Assembly (NCBI RefSeq): GCF_000010725.1
Contig: NC_013858.1
Span: 558,001-622,000 of the forward strand
Length of the DNA stretch: 64,000 bases
Direction of reading: 5' to 3'
DNA from: Azospirillum sp. B510
GTDB taxonomy: Bacteria; Pseudomonadota; Alphaproteobacteria; Azospirillales; Azospirillaceae
Of this stretch, positions 44,567 through 51,771 are shown one piece after another (within the stretch, counting starts at the first letter, position 1; every line of letters begins with the position of its first letter). The notes beneath the pieces are model-generated. The model had not been told where the DNA came from. It did no database searches and saw nothing but the letters and a program-made list of their open reading frames with translations. The position numbers and the translations under genes were made by a program.

Positions 44567-45156
44567 TCCGGCTGGCTTTCCTGCGGCATGGCGTCACCGG
44601 CTGGAACCGCGAGGGCCGCATCCAGGGCCGCACCGACATCCCGCTCGACCCGGAGGGCCGCGACCGCCTCGCCCGCCTGAGCCTGCCGCCGGACTGGCGC
44701 GACGCCACCCTGCACGCCAGCCCGCTGTCGCGCGCGGTGGAGACCGCCGCGCTGCTCGGCAACGGCCGCCCCGTCCACACCGACCCGCGCCTGGTCGAGA
44801 TGGATTGGGGCGCCTGGGAGGGTTTGCGCGGCATCGAGCTGCGCGCCGATCCCGCCAGCGGCTACCGCGATCTGGAGGAATGGGGCTGGGACTTCCGCCC
44901 CCCCGGCGGCGAAAGCCCCGCCGACGTCCGCACCCGCTTGGCCTCTTGGTTGAGGGCGAGGAAGATCTCCGACACCCACCTCGTCGTCACCCACATCGGC
45001 GTGATCCGCGTGGCGCTGGCCCTCGCCTGGGGGTGGGAGTTCCGCGGACCGCCGCCGGTGCCGGTCAAGCGCCACCGCCTTTACGCCATGACGCTCGCCG
45101 CCGACGGCACGCTCCGCCCCGCCGGCCCGCGCGAGGGGGAGCACCTGTCATCATGA
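44563..45156 (+). CDS. histidine phosphatase (phosphoglycerate-mutase-like), glycan operon gene 4
   Basis: The 197-residue protein begins LAFLRHGVTGWNREGRIQGRTDIPLDPEG, the RHG catalytic signature of the branch-2 histidine phosphatases. The second histidine is in LVVTHIGVIRVAL and the acidic segment is MDWGAWEGLRG. Among glycosyltransferases it most likely dephosphorylates a sugar phosphate or similar intermediate rather than acting in glycolysis. ATG 44563 overlaps the preceding stop codon. Confidence 0.88.
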   Translation: MIRLAFLRHGVTGWNREGRIQGRTDIPLDPEGRDRLARLSLPPDWRDATLHASPLSRAVETAALLGNGRPVHTDPRLVEMDWGAWEGLRGIELRADPASGYRDLEEWGWDFRPPGGESPADVRTRLASWLRARKISDTHLVVTHIGVIRVALALAWGWEFRGPPPVPVKRHRLYAMTLAADGTLRPAGPREGEHLSS

Positions 45157-46301
45157 AGCTGCTGATCGCCGTCACCCATCTGCTCGGCACCGGCCATCTC
45201 AGCCGGGCGCTCGCCCTGGCCGACGCCTTCGCCGGGCACGGCTGGCGCGTTGACCTCGTCAGCGGCGGCCGTCCCGCCCCCCATCTCGGAACCGGCAACG
45301 CCACCCTGCACCAGCTGCCGCCGCTGGCGAGCGACGGCGCCGACTTCTCCACCCTGCTGGCCGCCGACGGCACCCCCGCCGATGCCGCCCTGTTCGCCGC
45401 CCGCCGGACGATGCTGACCGGCCTGCTCGACAGCCTGCGCCCCGACGTGCTGATCACCGAGCTGTTCCCCTTCGGCCGCCGCGCGCTCGCCGCCGAGTTC
45501 GACGCCCTGCTGGAACGCGCCCGCGCCCAGCCGCGCCCGCCGCTGACCCTGGCCTCGGTGCGCGACATCCTGGCCCCGCCCTCCAAGCCGAAACGGGTGG
45601 CGGAGACCGAGGACCGCCTGCTGCGCCTCTATGACGGCGTGCTGGTTCATTCCGACCCCGCCCTGATTCCGCTGGAGGATAGCTGGCCGCTGACCCCGGC
45701 GATGCGGCCGCTGCTGCGCTATACCGGCTTCGTCGTGCCGCCGCCGCCCGCCGCCGATGCCGGCAGCGACGGACGGGGCGAGATCCTGGTCACCGCCGGC
45801 GGCGGCCCGGTCGGCCGCCCGCTCTTCGAGGCCGCCGCCCACTGCGCCGCATCCGGCCTCCTGCCGCAGCGCTGGCGCCTGCTGGTGGCGAAGGGCGACG
45901 CGGCGCTGGCCGGACGGCTGCGCGTCCTGGCCCCGGCCGAGCGGCTGGTGGTAGAGCCGGTGCGCCCCGATTTCCGCGCCCTGCTCGGCCGGGCCGCCGC
46001 CAGCGTCGGCCGCTGCGGCTACAACACCGCGCTCGACTGCCTGACGGCCGGCGTCCCCAGCGTCTTCTGCCCCTTCGAGGACGGCAAGGAGGTCGAGCAG
46101 ACCATCCGCGCCGCCATCCTGGCCCGCCAGCCCGGCATCGCCACCCTGCGCGAGGCCGACCTTACCCCCGACAGCCTGGCCGGCGCCCTGCGCTCCGTGC
46201 TGGGCGCGCGCATCCCGCCGCTCAGCCCCGCCACGCTGGCCGGTGCCGCCCGCAGCGTCGGGATCGTCGAGCGCCTGCTGGCGGAAAGGACGGCATCATG
46301 A
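45153..46301 (+). CDS. MurG-like glycosyltransferase, glycan operon gene 5
   Basis: The 382-residue protein is a second MurG-like GT-B enzyme. The N-terminal loop is THLLGTGHLSRALALADAF and the C-terminal donor motif is GRCGYNTALDCLTAGVPSVFCPFEDG. The full-length family region starts at Met1, with ATGA overlapping the gene 4 stop. It differs enough from gene 1 that a tandem duplication, if any, is ancient. It probably transfers a sugar in the same pathway. Confidence 0.83.
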   Translation: MKLLIAVTHLLGTGHLSRALALADAFAGHGWRVDLVSGGRPAPHLGTGNATLHQLPPLASDGADFSTLLAADGTPADAALFAARRTMLTGLLDSLRPDVLITELFPFGRRALAAEFDALLERARAQPRPPLTLASVRDILAPPSKPKRVAETEDRLLRLYDGVLVHSDPALIPLEDSWPLTPAMRPLLRYTGFVVPPPPAADAGSDGRGEILVTAGGGPVGRPLFEAAAHCAASGLLPQRWRLLVAKGDAALAGRLRVLAPAERLVVEPVRPDFRALLGRAAASVGRCGYNTALDCLTAGVPSVFCPFEDGKEVEQTIRAAILARQPGIATLREADLTPDSLAGALRSVLGARIPPLSPATLAGAARSVGIVERLLAERTAS

Positions 46302-47053
46302 CCGGTTGGACCGAGGTGGAGGACGAACTGGCGCGCTGGAGCGATCTCGGCCGCCGCTGCGCCCTGTGGCTGCGCGACGACGACGCGGTCGCCGCCGGCC
46401 CGCAGCTCGACCGGCTGCTGGCGAGCTGCACCCAGGCGGACATCCCGCTCGGCCTCGCCGTCATCCCGGCGGCCGCCGAGCGCTCGCTCGCCGAGGCGCT
46501 CGCCGATCACGCCCGCGTCACCCCGCTGGTCCATGGCTGGTCCCACGCCGACCACGCCGCCCCCGGCCGCAAGAAATGCGAGTTCGGCCCGGAGCGCCCC
46601 CCCGAGCTGCGGCGGGCGGAGGCCGCGCGCGGCCTGTCGGTGCTGCGCGGCCTGTTCGGCGAGCGCCTGCTGCCGCTGTTCGTCCCGCCCTGGAACCGGA
46701 TGGCGCCGGACATGCCGGCGCTGCTGTCGGATGCCGGCTACCGCGCGGTGTCCGGCTTCGGCCCGGCGCCGGTCCCGGCGCGGCATGACGGCATCTTGTG
46801 GGTGAACACCCATCTGGACCTGATCGACTGGCGCGGCACCCGCTCCGCCGTGCCGCTCGACGCCCTGCTGGACGGTCTCCGCCGCGAGCTGCGCGACCGC
46901 CGCGAGGGCCGGCGGACCCCATCCGAGCCCATCGGCCTGCTGAGCCATCACCGCGTCCACGACGCGGCGATCTGGGATCTGCTCGACCGCCTGCTCGATC
47001 GGCTGGCCGGGCATCCGGCGGTGGAGTGGGTGGGGGTTGGCGAAGGGCTGTAG
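46298..47053 (+). CDS. polysaccharide deacetylase-like protein, glycan operon gene 6
   Basis: This 251-residue protein has NodB-fold features. WLRDDDA supplies the catalytic/metal Asp residues, HGWSHADH the two metal-binding histidines, and FVPPWNR the substrate loop. No signal peptide is present, so it acts in the cytoplasm, perhaps on a lipid-linked or nucleotide-linked precursor. ATG 46298 overlaps the stop of gene 5. It ends the operon, about 90 bp before the toxin-antitoxin genes. Confidence 0.85.
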   Translation: MTGWTEVEDELARWSDLGRRCALWLRDDDAVAAGPQLDRLLASCTQADIPLGLAVIPAAAERSLAEALADHARVTPLVHGWSHADHAAPGRKKCEFGPERPPELRRAEAARGLSVLRGLFGERLLPLFVPPWNRMAPDMPALLSDAGYRAVSGFGPAPVPARHDGILWVNTHLDLIDWRGTRSAVPLDALLDGLRRELRDRREGRRTPSEPIGLLSHHRVHDAAIWDLLDRLLDRLAGHPAVEWVGVGEGL

Positions 47054-47089
47054 GGCGCCGTGATTGGCTCTTGGGTCATGTCGTCGCCC

Positions 47090-47117
47090 TTGACGTAAGA
47101 ACGTAAGTTATTACATT
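47090..47117 (+). promoter_or_regulatory. promoter and candidate operator of the AbrB/Doc pair
   Basis: TTGACG (47090-47095), 16 bases, then TACATT (47112-47117) resembles a sigma-70 promoter. ACGTAAG is repeated at 47093-47099 and 47101-47107, and GTAA/TTAC (47103-47114) gives a small inverted repeat. Overlap with the promoter suggests autorepression by the antitoxin. Confidence 0.45.
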
Positions 47118-47144
47118 CTGGATTCTTCCTGCCGGGAGACATGC

Positions 47145-47369
47145 ATGCACACCACCAAGCTCACCAGGATCGGCAATTCCACCGGTCTGACGCTGCCGCG
47201 CGACGTTCTGACCGCTGCCGGCCTTGACCGCGGCGACGAGGTGGCAGTCGAGGTGCGTGATGGACGGATCGAGATCGCCAAGGCCGACGACACCTACAAC
47301 CGCGCCATGGACGTAGGCCGCCGGTTCGCCGCGCGCTATCGCCGTACCATGGATATTCTGTCCAAATAG
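47145..47369 (+). CDS. AbrB/MazE-type antitoxin
   Basis: The 74-residue protein has the swapped-hairpin AbrB DNA-binding fold: TKLTRIGNSTGLTLPRDVLTAAGLDRGDEVAVEVRDGRIEI. The short C-terminal tail (YNRAMDVGRRFAARYRRTMDILSK) would wrap the toxin. It lies 19 bp ahead of the Doc gene, the normal antitoxin-first order. Antitoxins of this class bind their own promoter, consistent with repeats at 47093-47107. GGGAG precedes the ATG. Confidence 0.9.
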   Translation: MHTTKLTRIGNSTGLTLPRDVLTAAGLDRGDEVAVEVRDGRIEIAKADDTYNRAMDVGRRFAARYRRTMDILSK

Positions 47370-47388
47370 GCTGTACAGGCAGGCTCAC

Positions 47389-47805
47389 ATGGACGAACCG
47401 GCCATCCAGGGCCGCCCCTACGTCAATCCGCCCCTTCAGGCGGTGCTTGATCTGCACGGCGAACTTTTGGCCGAGCACGGAGGAGCGCCCGGCATCCGCG
47501 ACCCAGGGGCGCTGGAAGCGTCCCTGGCCCGGCCCTACCAGCTCATCGCCTACGGCGACGAGCGGCTGACCATCTTCGACCTGGGCGCCGCGGTCTGCGC
47601 CAGCGTCTGCCGCAATCACCCCTTCGTGGACGGCAACAAGCGGGCCGCCTTCGTCGCTCTCGGCCTCGTGCTCGGCCTCAACGGCTTCGAACTGGATGCA
47701 GCCGAACGAGAGGCGGCCGACATCATCCTGGCGTTCGCTGCCGGCACCCTGACGGAGGAAGCACTCCGCGACTGGGTGGCGAACCATGCTTTCGACATTG
47801 GATGA
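47389..47805 (+). CDS. doc: Doc (death-on-curing) family toxin
   Basis: This 138-residue Fic-fold protein carries the Fic/Doc motif HPFVDGNKRAAF. Doc toxins phosphorylate elongation factor Tu and stop translation. The N-terminal region (LQAVLDLHGELLAEHGGAPGIRDPGALEASLARP) is typical of chromosomal Doc proteins. The partner here is AbrB-like rather than the Phd antitoxin of phage P1. ATG 47389 is the start. No inactivating change is visible, so the toxin is likely functional. Confidence 0.92.
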   Translation: MDEPAIQGRPYVNPPLQAVLDLHGELLAEHGGAPGIRDPGALEASLARPYQLIAYGDERLTIFDLGAAVCASVCRNHPFVDGNKRAAFVALGLVLGLNGFELDAAEREAADIILAFAAGTLTEEALRDWVANHAFDIG

Positions 47806-47850
47806 TCAATTTCTCAACTCGTCCTCCATCAAAGGAGAGTTTCGAAGCCC

Positions 47851-48501
47851 ATGACAACACCAGGCCAGTCGGATTTATCGGCTATCGCATCGGCCCACCG
47901 CCCCGCCTCCTTCATCAACGACTGTGAAAATTTTGGGGAGATCGTGAGAGCCGGCCGCTTCGTCTCCGGCACGGACGGGATCACCTATGCGCTGGCCTCC
48001 TCCGGCTTCCGGTGGCGGTGGTCCACCAAGGGCCTCCGACAGCGTCGAGATCCGGGCCGGATCATCTTCGAAGGAGATGCGGCGGCCCTGTTCAAACGCC
48101 CGTGTCCGCTGGGAATACTGACGTCGATGAAATGGGCTCTCGGCCAGTACGTGGCGCCACCCGGAGAACTGCACTGGACGCCGGTGGCGCCGGATCCGCT
48201 GGATCCGACGCGGGTTGTCGTGAGGCAGGCGACGGTCCGGCCCTATGCGGACCAGCGGCGTTTCAGGTGGCTAAGGCTTCGCGCGCTTCAACGGACGGTC
48301 TTCCTTGGAGACTTCCTGTGCTTGGCCCTTACGATTCCGTTCATTCCCAAGGCCGTGATAGCGCGCCTTCCCCATCCGATATGGAAGCAGATGGGGGGAG
48401 AGACGATTGAAAACTGGGAGATCATGGCCGGAACAACGGGAGTCGGCTGGCTGGTGGTGCAGAGCGCGATCTGGCTCCTTGGCTGGATCAACCGCCGATG
48501 A
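47851..48501 (+). CDS. hypothetical membrane protein, 216 residues
   Basis: I do not recognise this protein. The N-terminal two-thirds are hydrophilic with many aromatic and Arg residues (GFRWRWSTKGLRQRRDPGR). Two hydrophobic segments lie near the C-terminus (about 153-172 and 196-213, the latter ending WLLGWINRR). AAGGAG lies about 13 bases before ATG 47851. GC content is slightly lower than the surrounding operons. It could be a cargo gene beside the toxin-antitoxin pair. Confidence 0.55.
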   Translation: MTTPGQSDLSAIASAHRPASFINDCENFGEIVRAGRFVSGTDGITYALASSGFRWRWSTKGLRQRRDPGRIIFEGDAAALFKRPCPLGILTSMKWALGQYVAPPGELHWTPVAPDPLDPTRVVVRQATVRPYADQRRFRWLRLRALQRTVFLGDFLCLALTIPFIPKAVIARLPHPIWKQMGGETIENWEIMAGTTGVGWLVVQSAIWLLGWINRR

Positions 48502-48655
48502 GATCGGATTCGATATGGCGCCGTGCGTTTCCTCGTAAGGACACGGTCCCATGGCGCGCTGAACACGAATATCCCAAATAGGGGCCAGCCCTGGATATCG
48601 CTCGGGGAACCGCCAGCTCTGGAGGTCCATTTCCGGCGCATTGCGGCGGCGGGCT

Positions 48656-49246
48656 TCAGGCCTCCGCCAAGAGCGTCCGCGTCAGAATGAATTCGCGGCA
48701 TCGGGCGAGACCGGGCCAAACCACCAGCGAGGCCTTCCGGTGGACTCCAAAGCCGGGCGCAAGCGTCAGCAGTTCGGCATGCAGGCCGGGATAGGGACCG
48801 GGACCCGGGCGGAGCAGGGCATCAAGGCGGCCGGCGAGCAGATCGGCCAGATCGTCGGTCGCCACCGCCCGCACATAATCAGGCGGGCGCTTCGCGCCGG
48901 CGAGACGGGCGAGCAGCCGCTCGGGCCCGTCACTCAAGGCCGGCGAGATGCCGAGACGCAGCGGCTTCGTCGTCAGAGCCTTCGCGACCGTGTCACTCGC
49001 CTTCGACAGCCGCGCGAATGCATCCGCCACTTCCGGCAGCAGGGCCTCGCCCTGTGCGGTGAGGATCAGGCCACGGTGCAGGCGCTGGAACAGCGGCACG
49101 CCAAGCACCTGTTCGAGATGCCTCACCTGCTGGCTGACGGCGCCGGGGGTAACGGCGAGCTCCATCGCGGCGGCTTTGAAGCTCAGGTGACGACCGGCGG
49201 CCTCGAAGGCGCGCAATCCGTTCAGGGGCGGCAGGCGATGGCTCAT
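48656..49246 (-). CDS. short LysR-family regulator (GcvA-like), possible internal deletion
   Basis: The 196-residue protein has a normal LysR DNA-binding half (LPPLNGLRAFEAAGRHLSFKAAAMELAVTPGAVSQQVRHLEQ). Its effector half is only about 110 residues instead of about 210. It jumps from PLRLGISPALS to a short core, then to the usual C-terminal helix WPGLARCREFILTRTL. An in-frame deletion of part of the effector domain is likely, and it may still bind DNA. It is divergent from the ATC-hydrolase-like gene and may regulate it. Confidence 0.75.
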   Translation of the reverse strand: MSHRLPPLNGLRAFEAAGRHLSFKAAAMELAVTPGAVSQQVRHLEQVLGVPLFQRLHRGLILTAQGEALLPEVADAFARLSKASDTVAKALTTKPLRLGISPALSDGPERLLARLAGAKRPPDYVRAVATDDLADLLAGRLDALLRPGPGPYPGLHAELLTLAPGFGVHRKASLVVWPGLARCREFILTRTLLAEA

Positions 49247-49440
49247 GGGCGCGATCCGGGCATGGAGGTGATGGCTTCAGAATAGAAAAACTCTTCCAGA
49301 TGGCCAGAAACAATCGTTTGAGCCAAAGCGGCGGATACGGGAAAAAGCAGGTGCCGTTCACGCCGCCGCAGCGATCGTTCCGCCGCGGCGAACGTCGCTG
49401 GCGACCCTGCTTTCAACCAAATCCGGTGGAGAGGCGTCCA

Positions 49441-50118
49441 ATGGTTCAGTCCATCCATCCCTTTTACGAATCGCAGCGCGGCGCAATGGAGGATGCCATG
49501 CGCCATCGCCTCGACCTGGCGGAAGCGATGCTGCGCGAGCGTACGCATTTGACCGCCATCGATGGGATAAGACAGGAGGTGATGGACGAATTCGGGATCG
49601 TGCTCGCCCAAACCCCCTATGTCGGAGGCGCGGCAAGTCGCATGAGCGACTTCTTCATACGTCTCATAGGGTTCATCGCCATCAGCCGCGTGCTTCGGCG
49701 GCAGGGCGTATCACCGTCCATGATCGGCGAAATCGAGCGGGACGTCTATAAGGCGCAGCTGCTCACCATTCCCGAGGCGGAACGCCTCGCCTCAGGGCGT
49801 CAATTCCTGTCGCCGGAGAATCAGGTTTTGCTTCGCGAGCAGGCGGAGAAAAGTCATCTGGAAGAATTTCCAGACGATTTCGTCTATGATTTCATCGAGC
49901 CTGGCCCAAGACAGGACTTTGAATTCGGCATCGACTACAAGGCTTGCGGTTTTTGCAAATTCGCAGACCGCTATGGAGACAATGAAATATTGCCAAATAT
50001 CTGTGGTCTCGATTTCGACGCCTATGCGGCACGCGGCATCCATCTGGAAAGGACGCAAACATTGGCCGGTGGCGCGCATTGCTGCAACTTTCGATTCTCG
50101 CGGCTCTTGTTGGATTAA
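49441..50118 (+). CDS. L-2-amino-thiazoline-4-carboxylic acid hydrolase-like protein
   Basis: This 225-residue protein fits the ATC hydrolase family (PF14196-type). Its C-terminal conserved block contains DYKACGFCKFADRYGDNEILPNICGLDFDAYA and GGAHCCNFRFSR, rich in cysteines. The family hydrolyses the thiazoline ring in a cysteine-forming pathway, though many members have other amide substrates. ATG 49441 follows GGAGAGG. It lies divergent from the short LysR gene, with 194 bp between. Confidence 0.78.
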   Translation: MVQSIHPFYESQRGAMEDAMRHRLDLAEAMLRERTHLTAIDGIRQEVMDEFGIVLAQTPYVGGAASRMSDFFIRLIGFIAISRVLRRQGVSPSMIGEIERDVYKAQLLTIPEAERLASGRQFLSPENQVLLREQAEKSHLEEFPDDFVYDFIEPGPRQDFEFGIDYKACGFCKFADRYGDNEILPNICGLDFDAYAARGIHLERTQTLAGGAHCCNFRFSRLLLD

Positions 50119-50571
50119 GCGCACCTGACAGAACCATCTTTGGACGAATCGCCAGCATAGAGAGGTGCAGCCATGCCCCTCCCAACAGTTCAAACGCCGC
50201 TTTTTTTTGATACTCCAAAGCGCCAGGAGCAGACAGGGCAACTCTCGAAATCCTATACAAAGCGGCGGTCAAGAGAGGTCGCCCACCAACTCCGCATTGG
50301 ATTTTAAAAATATATATATTTCCCTGATTGAGATACGTCTCTTGCCATGTCATGCTGCAAGGGTTTTCGAGACGAGATACGTATTGTTTTGCAGATCGAC
50401 GCCTGAAGAAGCCGCCGCGGCCAAAGCACCCCGGAGCGATCTGTCGGTGACGCAGGCCCGGGCGGCGGGCGTTGCTCCCTACAGCTCGGCCATTACTGCT
50501 CGGCGCCGGTTCGGCACCGGCAGCAGCCCATGAACGCCGGAAGACACAAATTGCATAAGGAGATAATAGGA
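50119..50571. other. AT-rich intergenic region with a possible 44-codon frame
   Basis: GC drops sharply here, with an attttaaaaatatatatatt stretch near 50301-50320. A 44-codon frame (50173-50307) starts with ATG after GAGAGGTGCAGCC, but its product resembles nothing known and is not called. AGATACGT is repeated at about 50330 and 50378, flanking a CGTCTC/GAGACG inverted repeat. This is probably the promoter side of the transferred gene at 50572. Confidence 0.4.
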
Positions 50572-51591
50572 ATGTCCATTCTCAATAATTCTCGAAGATT
50601 CTTTTCCCGCATACCATTTTGGTATTTTGTCACGGGAAGCATAGCTCTCTATATAGCTCTACGCTGGGGTATCTCGTTAATATCTGGTCGTAGTCTATGG
50701 GACACAGTTGACAGTGCATTGTCCAATACTTTGGATAACATGATTGCTGGTTTGGGTTTTGCCATCGTGGTGTGGGCCACAAAGGATTCCGTCCGCCAGT
50801 TCCTTGAGGCTGATCGGAATTTTCTGACAAAGCCCATCGACTCGATACATGCTTTGGCGGATGCGCTTGAACAGGCTGTCCAGAGGCATCGCAATGCATT
50901 CCGGTCAGAGGTGGAATCTGTTCAAAATATATTTATATGCATAATACTTCCGATGCACCTTTCGAGTAAGCTTGTTGATCATATGTGTTCACCTGATGAC
51001 TCCCTTAAGGAGATAACCAAAAGTCGATTAAATGATTTCAACGCCTATATCAACAAGGTCACGGATTCATCAAATGGAGCTTATGACATTAGAGTCTTCG
51101 GAAGGACAGGCTTGCCGGTAATTGACGGCGCAACACGTGCGGAAATTATTGCAAAATATATTCTTCCTGGTGTTTTTCCAGGAACATCTCAACTCGGTTT
51201 GCATTACAATCGTGATGAGGAGGGCGTAATCATATTTGGAGAGTGCGACCTCTCCAGTCCATCCAAAGTCAAGCAAGTTACCGAAGTCATCAGCTTCAGC
51301 TTTGATGACGAATACAAGGCTATTGACGGAAGCTCATGCATTGATACTCATGTAGCCAGTCGCCGCTTGGATTTTCATCTTAAAAAAGTGGAAAAAATCT
51401 ATGAAACCGAACACCACTGGATGAATAATACAAAGGATGATATCATTATTATGTCAGACAATAAATTCCGCAATCTTGAAAATATTGTAACGGAGTTCTT
51501 TTCATGGGTTCGACCAAAAAGCATAAAAACAACTACTGACTCGGCGAACAAATCCACAGATGAACAGGCGGAGCTTTCGCAAGCATTGTAA
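50572..51591 (+). CDS. AT-rich orphan membrane protein, probable horizontal acquisition
   Basis: I do not recognise this 339-residue protein. Two membrane segments lie near the N-terminus (about 12-35, IPFWYFVTGSIALYIALRWGISLI; and about 57-70, GLGFAIVVWA). A long hydrophilic cytoplasmic domain follows, rich in Asp, Lys, Asn and Ser. Codon usage is clearly AT-rich, with many TTT, AAT and ATA codons, unlike every neighbour. AAGGAG precedes ATG 50572. Two-segment membrane proteins on low-GC islands often serve as phage-defence effectors, but nothing here proves that. Confidence 0.75.
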   Translation: MSILNNSRRFFSRIPFWYFVTGSIALYIALRWGISLISGRSLWDTVDSALSNTLDNMIAGLGFAIVVWATKDSVRQFLEADRNFLTKPIDSIHALADALEQAVQRHRNAFRSEVESVQNIFICIILPMHLSSKLVDHMCSPDDSLKEITKSRLNDFNAYINKVTDSSNGAYDIRVFGRTGLPVIDGATRAEIIAKYILPGVFPGTSQLGLHYNRDEEGVIIFGECDLSSPSKVKQVTEVISFSFDDEYKAIDGSSCIDTHVASRRLDFHLKKVEKIYETEHHWMNNTKDDIIIMSDNKFRNLENIVTEFFSWVRPKSIKTTTDSANKSTDEQAELSQAL

Positions 51592-51771
51592 TGATATTTC
51601 CAAGCCATGGCAGCCCAAGCTGGCTGAGGCGACATGCCGAACGGCCGCCAAGAGGGCGCGGGCATCCACGATGCCGGCCGAAATCGACCGGCTGTCGGAC
51701 CTGCCGCCTCATCAAGGCGGCCCGGGCCGCTCCCCGCCCGCAAAGCGCGGAGCGGCCCCATTGCCCACCCC

